Part shown: positions 52,423 through 59,916 of the stretch, one piece after another
Layout: the number at the start of each line of letters is the position of its first letter
How positions within the stretch are numbered: position 1 is the stretch's first letter
From: an uncultured Actinomycetes bacterium
GTDB lineage: Bacteria > Actinomycetota > Thermoleophilia > Solirubrobacterales > Solirubrobacteraceae
Reading direction: 5' to 3'
Assembly: GCA_937888775.1 (NCBI GenBank)
Contig: CALAQT010000034.1
Location: forward strand, 21,304 to 85,303
Length of the DNA stretch: 64,000 bases
Notes under the pieces: generated by a model
Told to the model about the DNA's origin: nothing
The model's input: only the letters and a program-made list of their open reading frames with translations
Database searches by the model: none
Translations under genes and position numbers: made by a program

Positions 52423-54018
52423 ATGGCAGAACTACTGTTGCCCGCGGGCTCCTACGAGGAGGCGCTCCCGGACCTGCGCGCCCCCTACCAGCCCAGCCAG
52501 ATCCGCCCGCTGATCATCGCCGTACCCAAGAACGAGAAGGCGCCCTGCAAGATCGCGCTCTACACGATCGGCGAGACGCTGATGGACCGCTTCAACCTCG
52601 TCTGCGGCGCCAGCTGGGAGCGACCCAAGTTCACGATCGACATCCACGACGAACGAGAGGAGCTCACAGACGAAGACAGGAAAAAGGTCCTGCACTACTT
52701 CAAGATCACGTGCACCCTGACTGTGTTCGGCAAGGAGCACGAGGACTTCGGGGAGGGAGAATCCGAGAACCCGGCGCTCGCCGAGTACGACGCGCGAGCG
52801 CAAGCGTTCAAGCGCGCCGCGCGCTGGCACGGCCCCGGCCAATGCCTGTACGTGTTCGGCGGCGAAGAAGTCATCATGTGGCGCGGCGCCGGGGCCGGCA
52901 AGCTGCAGGTCCCGAAGTCCGGCACAGAACCCCACCGGCGGCCCTACTTCGACAAGCAGGGCCGCAACGCGATCCGCGACGAGTACGCGCGCTGGCTGAA
53001 AGACGACGGCGAAGCGCTCTTCGGCGCGCCGCTTGACCACCTCAAGATCGCGCACGAGATCAAGGCTCGCATGACAGCGCGGCTCGCCGCGATCCCCGCG
53101 CCGGCCACGCAACAGCTGGCGATCGTCGAGCCACCGCCGTCGAGCACGCCAACCGGGCAGGACACGGACGGCGAGGATCACGGCCCCGAGCAGCCGCCGG
53201 CCGGCGAGCCTTCGCAGCGGGTGACCGGCGCGATGCCCGACGAGCCCGCGTCCGTGGCCGCGATCCAGGCCGCCCAAGACAGCGGCTACAGCGAGCAGGT
53301 CGCGAAGGCGCTGAGCAACCTCGCTGCAACCCAGGATCAGTCCGGCCCGCTCAGCGACCCCCAAGAGAGGGTCGTGCGCAACTGGCTCGTCGCACTCGCG
53401 CGCTTCGAGGTGTCCGAGGCGAAGGTCCTGGACGCTGTCGCGCTAGCCGCGAGAGTGTGCGACTGCCAGGAAGCACGCCAAGCGCAGCTCGCGAAGTGGC
53501 TCTCCGCCAAGGCACAAGAGAACCACGGCTCGACACCCGACGCCGAGAGCTCCGCCGCCAAAGCGCCCACACCGGAGGGCGCCCGACAAGCCTCAGCGGA
53601 GACCTCGCTGACGCACGAGCCCCAAAGCACCGCCGCGCAGAGCACTCAGCAGAGCGAGACTGCTGACACCGAGCAGGAGTCGCAGGATCTTGCGACCGCC
53701 CGCGCCTACGTTCGGATCCATCGCGCGATGGACGCGCACGCCTACGACGACCAGGCCGTCACGCGGCTCGCCGCGCTGGCGGTAGGTGCTGGGCCGCGCG
53801 GCCATGTCGATTGGGCGAAGGTGCCCGCGGACGTGCTCGAGATCATCTCAGAACTCCTGGAGGCCGCCGGGTCGCTCGGGTGGAGCACCGAGACGCTCAA
53901 CCGGGAAGTCCTCAGAGCACACGAGAGAACTCAGCAGGGGACATCTGCGGGACGGTTCGCCGCGTTCGCGAACCATCTGATGAACGCCGCGGAGACCCGC
54001 GCCGCGCAGGCGGCGTGA
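52423..54018 (+). CDS. Rad52/22-type single-strand annealing protein with long C-terminal tail
   Basis: 531 aa, ATG 52423, SD GTGAAAGGA at 52406-52414. Residues about 35-165 resemble Rad52-type annealing proteins: YTIGETLMDRFNLVCGASWE, FKITCTLTVFGKEHEDFGEG, and ARAQAFKRAARWHGPGQCLY with YVF. A DEYARWL helix and a long Gln/Ser/Ala-rich low-complexity region follow; the last 90 residues are helical (LEIISELLEAAGSLGWSTE). It would pair single strands coated by the SSB encoded 240 bp downstream. The tail is far longer than in phage relatives. Confidence 0.65.
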   Translation: MAELLLPAGSYEEALPDLRAPYQPSQIRPLIIAVPKNEKAPCKIALYTIGETLMDRFNLVCGASWERPKFTIDIHDEREELTDEDRKKVLHYFKITCTLTVFGKEHEDFGEGESENPALAEYDARAQAFKRAARWHGPGQCLYVFGGEEVIMWRGAGAGKLQVPKSGTEPHRRPYFDKQGRNAIRDEYARWLKDDGEALFGAPLDHLKIAHEIKARMTARLAAIPAPATQQLAIVEPPPSSTPTGQDTDGEDHGPEQPPAGEPSQRVTGAMPDEPASVAAIQAAQDSGYSEQVAKALSNLAATQDQSGPLSDPQERVVRNWLVALARFEVSEAKVLDAVALAARVCDCQEARQAQLAKWLSAKAQENHGSTPDAESSAAKAPTPEGARQASAETSLTHEPQSTAAQSTQQSETADTEQESQDLATARAYVRIHRAMDAHAYDDQAVTRLAALAVGAGPRGHVDWAKVPADVLEIISELLEAAGSLGWSTETLNREVLRAHERTQQGTSAGRFAAFANHLMNAAETRAAQAA

Positions 54019-54258
54019 GCCTCCCGGCGCGTTTGCGTAGGGGGAAACGCTCACCGCCATCGACAGAGAGATGTGTCGCATTCCCCGCCTCGCAGTCCGC
54101 GAGGACAGTCTCAACCCTTGCACGCAACCGGCGAGCTCGCGCACCGCCGCCAAGCTCGCTGGTTCGCGCACGCACCAGCCAAGCAGACCGACAGCAATCC
54201 AGTGGGCGGGCCGGACGTACGTGACACCCGTCCTCGAACCGATCAAGGAGAAAGAACA

Positions 54259-54705
54259 ATGGCCGCATCGAATATCAACCGGGTCGTGATGACCGGCAAC
54301 CTGACCGCCGACCCCGAGCTGCGCTCGCTGCCGAGTGGCACATCCGTGTGCAAGCTGCGGGTCGCCTGCAACACGCGCCGCAAGGACGGAGCATCCGGGG
54401 AGTGGGTCGACAAGCCCAACTTCTTCAACGTCACCGTGTGGGGCGCGCAGGGCGAGAATGCGGCGCGCTACCTCTCCAAGGGACGTCCCGTCGCGATCGA
54501 CGGGCGCCTGGAGTGGCGCGAGTGGGAGACCCAGGAGGGCGCAAAACGCCAGGACATCAACATCATCGCCGACTCGGTGCAGTTCCTCAGCTCACGAAAC
54601 GACGGCGACGGCGGGGAACCATCCGGTGCAGAGCAGGACTTCGTGCCCGTGCCGGCCGGCGTCGGAGCCGTAGGAGCCACCAGCGACGACGACATCCCGT
54701 TCTAG
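54259..54705 (+). CDS. ssb: single-stranded DNA-binding protein
   Basis: 148 aa, ATG 54259, SD AAGGAG at 54245-54250. OB-fold pattern of bacterial SSB: INRVVMTGNLTADPELRSLP, KLRVACNTRR, FFNVTVWGAQGENAARYLSK, GRPVAIDGRLEWREWE and INIIADSVQFL. A short disordered linker leads to the acidic tip DDDIPF that recruits repair and replication partners. Works with the primase, UvrD and Rad52-like proteins of the element. Confidence 0.9.
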   Translation: MAASNINRVVMTGNLTADPELRSLPSGTSVCKLRVACNTRRKDGASGEWVDKPNFFNVTVWGAQGENAARYLSKGRPVAIDGRLEWREWETQEGAKRQDINIIADSVQFLSSRNDGDGGEPSGAEQDFVPVPAGVGAVGATSDDDIPF

Positions 54706-54720
54706 GCAGACACCCACCCG

Positions 54721-54757
54721 GGGATCGGACGCCGAGCACCTCACGGCGTCCGATCCC
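54721..54757 (+). terminator. 14-bp perfect stem-loop after ssb
   Basis: 54721-54734 pairs without mismatch with 54744-54757 around a 9-nt loop. No U-run follows. It begins 15 bp after the ssb stop and ends 27 bp before the next start, so it may terminate ssb transcripts or control the 54785 gene. Confidence 0.55.
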
Positions 54758-54784
54758 GCTCACTAAACGAAGGACGGAAGGCCC

Positions 54785-55021
54785 ATGGACATCATCTGCC
54801 CCCGCTGCCTGGAGCCGTGGGACTCGAGCTACGTCCAGCACGAGATGACCCCAGAAGAACGACAAGACCTACAGACCGGGAAGGGTTGCAGCTGCGCCTG
54901 CCGCGCAAACCCACCCTCGAGCTCCGAGAAGACGGCCGGCGCGAGCGCCGCACTTCAGCTCCGCGGCGAGGACCTGGACGGGGCCGCAGCCCTGACGGAG
55001 AACTTCGGGCTCAGTCACTAG
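54785..55021 (+). CDS. 78-aa zinc-ribbon protein
   Basis: ATG 54785, SD GAAGGACGGAAGG at 54769-54781. MDIICPRCLEPWDSSYV has Cys-x2-Cys; GKGCSCACRANP supplies a second Cys group, fitting a small zinc ribbon. The tail is polar. Possibly a regulator or an adaptor to the replication genes before it. Confidence 0.55.
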   Translation: MDIICPRCLEPWDSSYVQHEMTPEERQDLQTGKGCSCACRANPPSSSEKTAGASAALQLRGEDLDGAAALTENFGLSH

Positions 55022-55390
55022 CCACTCCGAAGACCCGCATGCTCCAGTCCCAGGCCTCCAACATCCCTGGAGGTCTGGGCGCCGGAGTGGCGCCGGAGTG
55101 GCGCTCCGATGAGCGCGAGACCCTGAGGCAGGGCCGGCGCTCGAGGACCAGCCGGACGGGACAGCCAGCCTCTTTTTTTGGCGCGGTGATTGCCAACCGG
55201 GTTCGATCGCATTCAACCGCCATGATCTCCGCGTACGTTTTTTGATCGCTGCGGCGCACCGCAGCTCAGCCCTATCGCCTGGACGACCTCCGCGACGTAC
55301 TCGTGGACGCCGTCGGCGTCGCGGACCGAGCTGCAGGCAGTGGCGGATCAAGAGAAGTCGTGTCGCGGGGGCGCATCCCCCGAGCGCCCC
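55022..55390 (+). other. intergenic region with hairpins and gene remnants
   Basis: No intact gene. A CCCAGgCCTCCA/TGGAGGtCTGGG hairpin (one mismatch in 12) lies at about 55050-55080, followed by tandem GCGCCGGAGTG copies. 55172-55210 is one of two direct repeats (see 57022-57059). On the - strand a stretch reading VRDADGVHEYVAEVVQAIG suggests a decayed coding fragment. Confidence 0.45.
55172..55210 (+). repeat. direct repeat, left copy (T7 run plus TGCCAACCG box)
   Basis: 39 bp: CTTTTTTTGGC, then TGCCAACCG and GTTxGATCGC, matching 57022-57059 with one 1-bp gap and several mismatches in the spacer. On the - strand the right copy follows the stop of the VapC gene, so these may be 3' ends/terminators of related cassettes. 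Confidence 0.5.
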
Positions 55391-55621
55391 TCAGCCGGCC
55401 GCTGCGGCGCTGCCAGCCTCACGAGCGGCTTCCTCACGAGCTTCCCTGCGCATCTCAATCGCGCGCCGCGCGCCCTGCGACAGCAGCATCGCGCTTTCGG
55501 CGACGTCGCGATTGACCTCCGGAGTGGTCTCGACGAGACGGTCCCCACACACAGTATGAGCACGATCGAGACCCTGGTATGGAGGACGAACACCATTTTC
55601 CATGCCTTGAGAATACCTCAC
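55391..55621 (-). CDS. possible 76-aa antitoxin-like or remnant protein
   Basis: GTG 55621 with AGAAAGGA about 7 bp upstream on the - strand. The C-terminal half looks like a charged helix (PEVNRDVAESAMLLSQGARR, then MRREAREEAAREAG) ending in Ala. The N-terminal half is not protein-like. It may be a truncated gene whose promoter side was rearranged by the adjacent element. Confidence 0.35.
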   Translation of the reverse strand: MRYSQGMENGVRPPYQGLDRAHTVCGDRLVETTPEVNRDVAESAMLLSQGARRAIEMRREAREEAAREAGSAAAAG

Positions 55622-55830
55622 GTCGGATCCTTTCTCCCGCCTTCGATGCGTTCCGCCAACAGTCGCGTGAACGGCTCTACATCCCCGGCGTCCGACAGGA
55701 GAGCTCCCGTCACCGCATCGCCGTGGGCGATCATCTCAGGGTCATCGAGGCGAGGATGGCATCCGGTGTTGCCGCCCACGATGGTTTGAAATGTGAATGC
55801 TAGTTTGCAGTTCCCGACGGCAAGGACGCT

Positions 55831-56439
55831 TCATCTACGTGCAGGCGGCTGGAGGCCGTCCGCGTGGAGTTCGTCCTCGAGCAGGCCGAGAACATTGTCG
55901 AGGACTTCTCTGGCACGCTCGCCGCTGAACTGGGCGAGGCTGTGGGTAATGGCCGTTCTGCGCGACCGGAGCGGGTCGGCTGCCTCCTTGTCGAGCGTGC
56001 CGGCAGAAGCGATCCAGACGCTCTCGAAAGCCAGCGAGGAGTGCTCGGCGATACGATCGAAGTCGGCGTCGTAGTGCAGTACGCCGAGCTCGTGGGCGGC
56101 GGCGATCGCTGCGACGAGGTAGTCCTGGTGTGGGAGGCGGTGAAAGCCGGCCGCGTGTCGCGCGAGCTTGGCCTGGGCTTCAAGCGCGGCGCCAACCACT
56201 GCCTGCGATAGCTCCAGCGGTCTGAGTGCCTCGAGCTCCTCACTCAGCTCCGCGTGCTCGCGGGCGTTGCGCGCGCTGTATAGGACCTCGAACTCCAGGA
56301 TCGGCGATCGGTAGAGATGACCTTCCTCGAGCGCCCGAAGCCAGTCGGCACGCACGATCTCGTTGCCGCCGCGTTGAAACGCGGAGTTGTCGACAACGAG
56401 CTTCCTGCCTTTGAACGCCGAGCTCACCCGCGCTGCCAC
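55831..56439 (-). CDS. PIN-domain toxin (VapC-like)
   Basis: 202 aa, ATG 56439. PIN pattern: KLVVDNSAFQR (first Asp), LEFEVLYSARNAREH (Glu), and HQDYLVAAIAAAHELGVLHY followed by DADFDRIAE (last acidic group), as in VapC ribonucleases that cut tRNA or rRNA. About 70 residues longer than usual: the C-terminus continues after the PIN core. It overlaps the antitoxin gene by 16 bp and both are cargo of the transposon at 55767-56986. Confidence 0.75.
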   Translation of the reverse strand: MAARVSSAFKGRKLVVDNSAFQRGGNEIVRADWLRALEEGHLYRSPILEFEVLYSARNAREHAELSEELEALRPLELSQAVVGAALEAQAKLARHAAGFHRLPHQDYLVAAIAAAHELGVLHYDADFDRIAEHSSLAFESVWIASAGTLDKEAADPLRSRRTAITHSLAQFSGERAREVLDNVLGLLEDELHADGLQPPARR

Positions 56440-56708
56440 TGCGCGGAGGCCTCGCGGAGTGCCGCATAGTCGAGGCCCTCCGGCCGCCGGAAACGGTCGG
56501 ACAGGCGCTTGGCGGCCGCACGCCGCCGCTGCTCATAGTCTTCTTCCGCTTGGCTCCCCTGCTTAAGCGCCTCCTCGCCCTTGCTCACGAGCGCAGCGAG
56601 GATCTTTGAATCTGAAGTTCCGGGCGGGAAGCTGCGCCGACTTCGCCGGAGAGCGAACTCGACCTTCTCGTCACTCGTGATGGTGTAGCGGTGCTTCTTC
56701 GTCGGCAT
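56424..56708 (-). CDS. antitoxin of the PIN toxin
   Basis: 94 aa, ATG 56708. N-terminal strand-helix (KKHRYTITSDEKVEFALRRS) of possible ribbon-helix-helix or AbrB type, then helices (DSKILAALVSKGEEALKQGS) and a charged C-terminal part that would wrap the toxin. Upstream of the toxin and overlapping it, the standard antitoxin-first order. Upstream 56709-56766 is a short, AT-richer segment suited to a self-regulated promoter. Confidence 0.65.
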   Translation of the reverse strand: MPTKKHRYTITSDEKVEFALRRSRRSFPPGTSDSKILAALVSKGEEALKQGSQAEEDYEQRRRAAAKRLSDRFRRPEGLDYAALREASAQWQRG

Positions 56709-56915
56709 ACGAGGAGTGTAGCACTAAGTGCGGCACCCGAGTGCTCCTCCATGAGAAGAGCTTGAGCGCGGTCCCGAGTTGCTGTAGGCCCGTGTGTCCG
56801 CGATTCGAGAGCAGGCGCCCCGTCAGCTGGAAACCGGGCTGCACATTGGAAACTACGACTGGGAACTGGGTATCACAATGGAAAGTAGGCTGAGCGGCAA
56901 CACCGCCGGCCGGTC

Positions 56916-56969
56916 AAACTAGCCTTCACATTCCAAACAAGCGTGGAAACTAGCCTTCACATTTCAAAC
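56916..56969 (+). repeat. tandem subterminal repeats of the transposon right end
   Basis: Two direct copies of a 23-bp block (AAACTAGCCTTCACATT, then [C/T]CAAAC) at 56916-56938 and 56947-56969; the inverse of the second, with one mismatch, is at 55784-55806 in the left end. Such boxes are transposase-binding sites in IS21-type elements. Confidence 0.65.
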
Positions 56970-57021
56970 TATCGTGAGCGGCTACATCCGGCGCGGATCG
57001 CAGGTGATCGCGAAGGCCGCC

Positions 57022-57059
57022 CTTTTTTTGGCCGTCGTCTGCCAACCGCGTTGGATCGC
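57022..57059 (+). repeat. direct repeat, right copy
   Basis: 38 bp matching 55172-55210 (CTTTTTTTGGC...TGCCAACCGxGTTxGATCGC). It starts just outside the right end of the transposon and runs to the VapC stop codon on the - strand. Confidence 0.5.
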
Positions 57060-57463
57060 TAACGGCTCGCGATCTTCCTTCTTCCTTCAGCGTGCTCGGC
57101 TGGTTGATACTCGAGCCCGAGGCGTGCGGCGATGTTTGCCAGGCGCTTGTCTGTGGTCCATAGCTTGGTGTCCGGGGTGAGTCTGCTCGCCGCGAGAAGC
57201 TGAGCGTCGACGTAGCCGATCCCAGCCCCGGACAGCGCTTGTTGCTCGACGAGCAGCAAGACCTCGTCATGCTCGGCGAGGGTGGCCTGCGGGAGCCTGC
57301 GCAGCAGCGCGAGGATCTCCGCTCGATGGGTCAGGTTGCCCAGGGCAAGCTCTCCGGTGACCCAGGGGTGAGCCAGGACGGCGTTGTTGTCGAGCAGATC
57401 GGCGAGGACGGCGTTTCCGGAGCGCAGGTGGTCGATCCACAGAGAGGTATCGACCAGGATCAC
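57059..57463 (-). CDS. vapC: VapC-type PIN ribonuclease toxin
   Basis: 134 aa, GTG 57463. Classical VapC: MILVDTSLWIDHLR (first Asp), VTGELALGNL (Glu), GIGYVDAQLLAASRL (Asp) and LWTTDKRLANIAARLG (last Asp). It would cleave RNA when freed from VapB. Start overlaps the vapB stop by GTGA. Confidence 0.85.
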   Translation of the reverse strand: MILVDTSLWIDHLRSGNAVLADLLDNNAVLAHPWVTGELALGNLTHRAEILALLRRLPQATLAEHDEVLLLVEQQALSGAGIGYVDAQLLAASRLTPDTKLWTTDKRLANIAARLGLEYQPAEHAEGRRKIASR

Positions 57464-57657
57464 CGGGCTTGGCTGCGACGTCTGGGGACACCTTTCAGAG
57501 CGGGCTCGGTTCCGCCCAGCCGTGCCAGGCGCTTGGCGCTCTCCCTTTCGACCAGGGCGCGGAGCGCCTCGCGCACGAGCGCGGTCTTCTCGCTCGTGCC
57601 GGTGAGCCGTTGGGCCTCTGCGAGCAGGTCATCGTCCAAGGCGAGCGTCGTGCGCAT
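57460..57657 (-). CDS. vapB: VapB-type ribbon-helix-helix antitoxin
   Basis: 65 aa, ATG 57657, chosen because the protein from here matches the VapB length and start: MRTTLALDDDLLAEAQRLTG, then KTALVREALRALVERE. The ribbon-helix-helix binds the promoter; the Arg-rich tail contacts VapC. Direct repeats upstream are suitable operators. Confidence 0.8.
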   Translation of the reverse strand: MRTTLALDDDLLAEAQRLTGTSEKTALVREALRALVERESAKRLARLGGTEPALKGVPRRRSQAR

Positions 57658-57697
57658 AAATCTGGCCCCTCTTCTCAAGGCGTTAGGATGAGCATCT

Positions 57698-57718
57698 AAT
57701 GATGTCACAAATGATGTC
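57698..57718 (-). promoter_or_regulatory. vapBC operator repeats
   Basis: AATGATGTC occurs at 57698-57706 and 57710-57718, 12 bp apart, in an AT-rich stretch 40-60 bp upstream of vapB. A related AATGTGATC follows at about 57731-57739. Spacing of about one helical turn fits a ribbon-helix-helix repressor. Confidence 0.5.
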
Positions 57719-57957
57719 CGCGAGAGGTCTAATGTGATCATCGTGAGCGATGCCAAGCCGCACAGCGACACGAGCCCACCGGGTCATCGCCGGCACCGTA
57801 CATCGACGTTCGCAAGCCCGCGTAGCCGATGAGCAGCACACTCCACAAGCTCGATGCGGTCCCCCGCCCGGCAAAGTCGCATGGGGGAAGCGCCGCTCGA
57901 GCACCGACATCTAGGAAGGGCCCGCACGGCAGCTCATCGGGCGGGCGAGGAGCGACT

Positions 57958-58458
57958 GTGAGCAGGAGCAGCAATTGCGAGCAAATCCCGAACGCCTGCG
58001 AGTGGTGCGCGGAGCACCCCTTCGACGTGTGCCGCGCCTGCGCACGCCTGGGCCGCTCAGCGGCGCGGCTCCTGGACGCGGGCGGGCTGAGCGCCGCGCA
58101 GGTCGCGGAGATGCTCGGGCTCGAGGTGGCGCGGATGCAGCGGCTCCTCGAGGAGGAGCGAGCGCTTCGTGACCTCCAGCGGTACAAGCGCGACCGGATT
58201 CCCCTGGCGCCGATCCAGGCGCTGTTCGCGCGCCGCCAGGAAGAAGACCCGAGCCTCAGCAAGACGCGCGCCGCGGAGCTCGCCGAATACAACAGCCGCG
58301 TGGAGTTCCTGCGGACAATGGGGTTCGTCCGGACCGCTTCGTTTGTCCGTAAGGGCAAGCGCTACCCGGGGAAGCACCGCGCCGAGATCAGCGTCGAGGC
58401 AGCCGGAAGGATCGTGCGCGCGATCGGCTACGCGCCACGCGAAGTCCAGGATCTCTGA
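57958..58458 (+). CDS. zinc-binding HTH protein (putative regulator)
   Basis: 166 aa from GTG 57958 (GAGGAGC at 57947-57953). N-terminal Cys cluster (NACEWCAEHPFDVCRACARLG), then an HTH-like segment (GGLSAAQVAEMLGLEVARMQ) and helices, and a C-terminal region with VRTASFVRKGKRYPGKHRA. Upstream in-frame codons exist but lack SD. Likely DNA-binding regulator of the element; no family named. Confidence 0.55.
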   Translation: MSRSSNCEQIPNACEWCAEHPFDVCRACARLGRSAARLLDAGGLSAAQVAEMLGLEVARMQRLLEEERALRDLQRYKRDRIPLAPIQALFARRQEEDPSLSKTRAAELAEYNSRVEFLRTMGFVRTASFVRKGKRYPGKHRAEISVEAAGRIVRAIGYAPREVQDL

Positions 58459-58535
58459 CCCAAACCCTCCCGCGGCCGTTCCCGGGCAGCTGCTGGGAGA
58501 GCCAGTCGACTCAGCCAAGGTCGGGTGACTAGCGC

Positions 58536-59105
58536 ATGGAGCCCCGACGGGTGCTGGAGCGGGGGCGCGCCGTCGCGCTGACCGGCCACTACCGAGATCA
58601 GGAGGGACTGCCGGTCAACGAGATCGCAGGCCGGCTGGGACGCACACCGGCGACCGTCCGTGCCTACATCTACGACCCGGACGGGTCAAAGGCACGGCGC
58701 GTCAAGGATCGCTACCGCGGGGTCTGTGGATCCTGCGGCGCGAAGACCACCGGGGAAGGACCAGATCGGGCCAGGCCGCTATGCGCACAATGCAACGGCC
58801 GGCACAGTGCCAAGTGGGACAAGAGCATGATCGAAGCCGCGCTGCGCGCATGGGTGGCCAGACACGGCAAGCCGGCGAAGAGCACCGACCTGTCGCTCAG
58901 CTACGCGACGAGCCAGGCCGGCCGGGACGGCAGGGTACGTCTGCGGCGACTACAAGCCGGCTGGGAGCAAGGAAGATGGCCGCCGCGGAGCGTCGTGGAA
59001 TACCACTTCGGCAGCATCACGGCAGCCAACCGCGCGGCACTCAAAGCCCCATCGAGCCCGACGCCGAACGGTTCAGAGGAGCGTGGAGGGGGCGGTCCGA
59101 TGTGA
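58536..59105 (+). CDS. HTH plus zinc-ribbon protein
   Basis: 189 aa, ATG 58536 (no strong SD). HTH: LPVNEIAGRLGRTPATVRAY, then YDPDGSKARRVKDRYRGVCG and a Cys-x2-Cys / Cys-x2-Cys ribbon (CGSCGAKT, CAQCNGRH). The remainder has W-rich segments (LQAGWEQGRWPPRSVV, YHFGSITAANRAAL) reminiscent of recombination-directionality or endonuclease-associated actinobacterial proteins. Function inferred as DNA binding only. Confidence 0.55.
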   Translation: MEPRRVLERGRAVALTGHYRDQEGLPVNEIAGRLGRTPATVRAYIYDPDGSKARRVKDRYRGVCGSCGAKTTGEGPDRARPLCAQCNGRHSAKWDKSMIEAALRAWVARHGKPAKSTDLSLSYATSQAGRDGRVRLRRLQAGWEQGRWPPRSVVEYHFGSITAANRAALKAPSSPTPNGSEERGGGGPM

Positions 59106-59130
59106 GCGACAGCGCAAGCGCTTCCGCGGC

Positions 59131-59640
59131 TTACGCCGTAGCGGCCGCGGCCTGCTTGGGATGCCAGCCGCGTCCCTGCTTCTCCACCTTGCCTTCCTGC
59201 TCAAGGCGGGGTAGGACGCGGTAGAGGTAATTCTGCTGTATGCCCATCTTCGTCGCGAGCTCGGGGATCGCGACGCCGGGCTGCCCCTGAATGAGGGCGA
59301 GGGCTTGGGCGCCACGCTTGCCGCTGCCTTTGCGGCGACCCCCTCGGGTCCTGGCGGCGCGCCCGGCGGTTGTCGCCTTCGCGGCCGGGGTTGTTTTCGC
59401 GGCGCGGGTCGCGCTTGCGACGGGCGGAGAAGCGTTCTTGGAACCACGGGGTCGGCCCGGCCTCCGGCGGCGACCACGGGGGGCGCGTGACGCCGGTGCG
59501 GACGCTCCGTTCGTGGACGCTGGGATGCCGTCCAAGGCTGCGGCGGCGGCCTCCAGGCGGTTGTACTCGTCCACCACGCCCTTCAGCTCGGCCAGCCGGG
59601 CGTCGATCTCTTTGCGCTTATCGGTGAGAAAGTCGGTCAC
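59131..59640 (-). CDS. AT-hook/winged-helix nucleoid-type protein
   Basis: 169 aa from GTG 59640, chosen for GAGGAGA upstream on the - strand. N-terminal coiled coil (DKRKEIDARLAELKGVVDEY), then RGRRRRPGRPRGSKN, an AT-hook (GRPRG core), a Lys/Ala/Thr-rich linker, and a C-terminal winged helix (LALIQGQPGVAIPELATKM, YLYRVLPRLEQEGKV). Such proteins bind AT-rich foreign DNA as silencers or architectural factors. Confidence 0.65.
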   Translation of the reverse strand: MTDFLTDKRKEIDARLAELKGVVDEYNRLEAAAAALDGIPASTNGASAPASRAPRGRRRRPGRPRGSKNASPPVASATRAAKTTPAAKATTAGRAARTRGGRRKGSGKRGAQALALIQGQPGVAIPELATKMGIQQNYLYRVLPRLEQEGKVEKQGRGWHPKQAAAATA

Positions 59641-59704
59641 GGTACTCTCCTCAGCAGTCGGCGGGACATGGCACAAGGTATCGCGTGGCTCGGCGTGACG
59701 GAGG

Positions 59705-59908
59705 TTGGACCGGGATAGCGTCTTGGGTGGCATCTACGTTGACGCGACGCAAATGCGCCCCGCCGACTTTCGCGAGGTCCGCGAGCGGATCGACTGGCTG
59801 CGCCGGTCGCACTACCTCGACGGGCCCAACGACGTCGACTGGATCTTCCGCAACCAGTTGTTCTCCCAAAGGCGATTTGAGCAGGATTTAGAGAGAGAAA
59901 TAGAGTGA
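59705..59908 (+). CDS. 67-aa protein, start uncertain
   Basis: Frame from TTG 59705 just after GGAGG (59700-59704 region, too close for a normal SD); an internal ATG lies at residue 17. The protein looks real in its middle: IYVDATQMRPADFREVRERI, then YLDGPNDVDWIFRNQLFSQ, charged helix end. Could be a fragment of a larger gene; it runs opposite to the AT-hook gene and ends next to the AbiEii remnant. Confidence 0.4.
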   Translation: MDRDSVLGGIYVDATQMRPADFREVRERIDWLRRSHYLDGPNDVDWIFRNQLFSQRRFEQDLEREIE

Positions 59909-59916
59909 GCTGAGGT

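Larger units (their letters stand above)
55767..56986. mobile_element. 1.22-kb non-autonomous transposon carrying a PIN toxin-antitoxin pair
   Basis: Outer inverted repeats of about 40 bp begin TGTTGCCGC at 55767 and, on the other strand, TGTAGCCGC at 56986, with four mismatches in the first 40. Both ends are bordered by TCCGG (55762-55766 and 56987-56991), a 5-bp target duplication. The right end has a second internal copy of the subterminal block (56916-56938 and 56947-56969). TGT tips with repeated subterminal boxes are typical of IS21-family ends. There is no transposase inside; the cargo is the 55831-56708 pair. Confidence 0.7.

Noticed and set aside
56226..56414. + strand frame opposite the PIN toxin
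   Set aside because: Short antisense shadow of the toxin gene without start signals.
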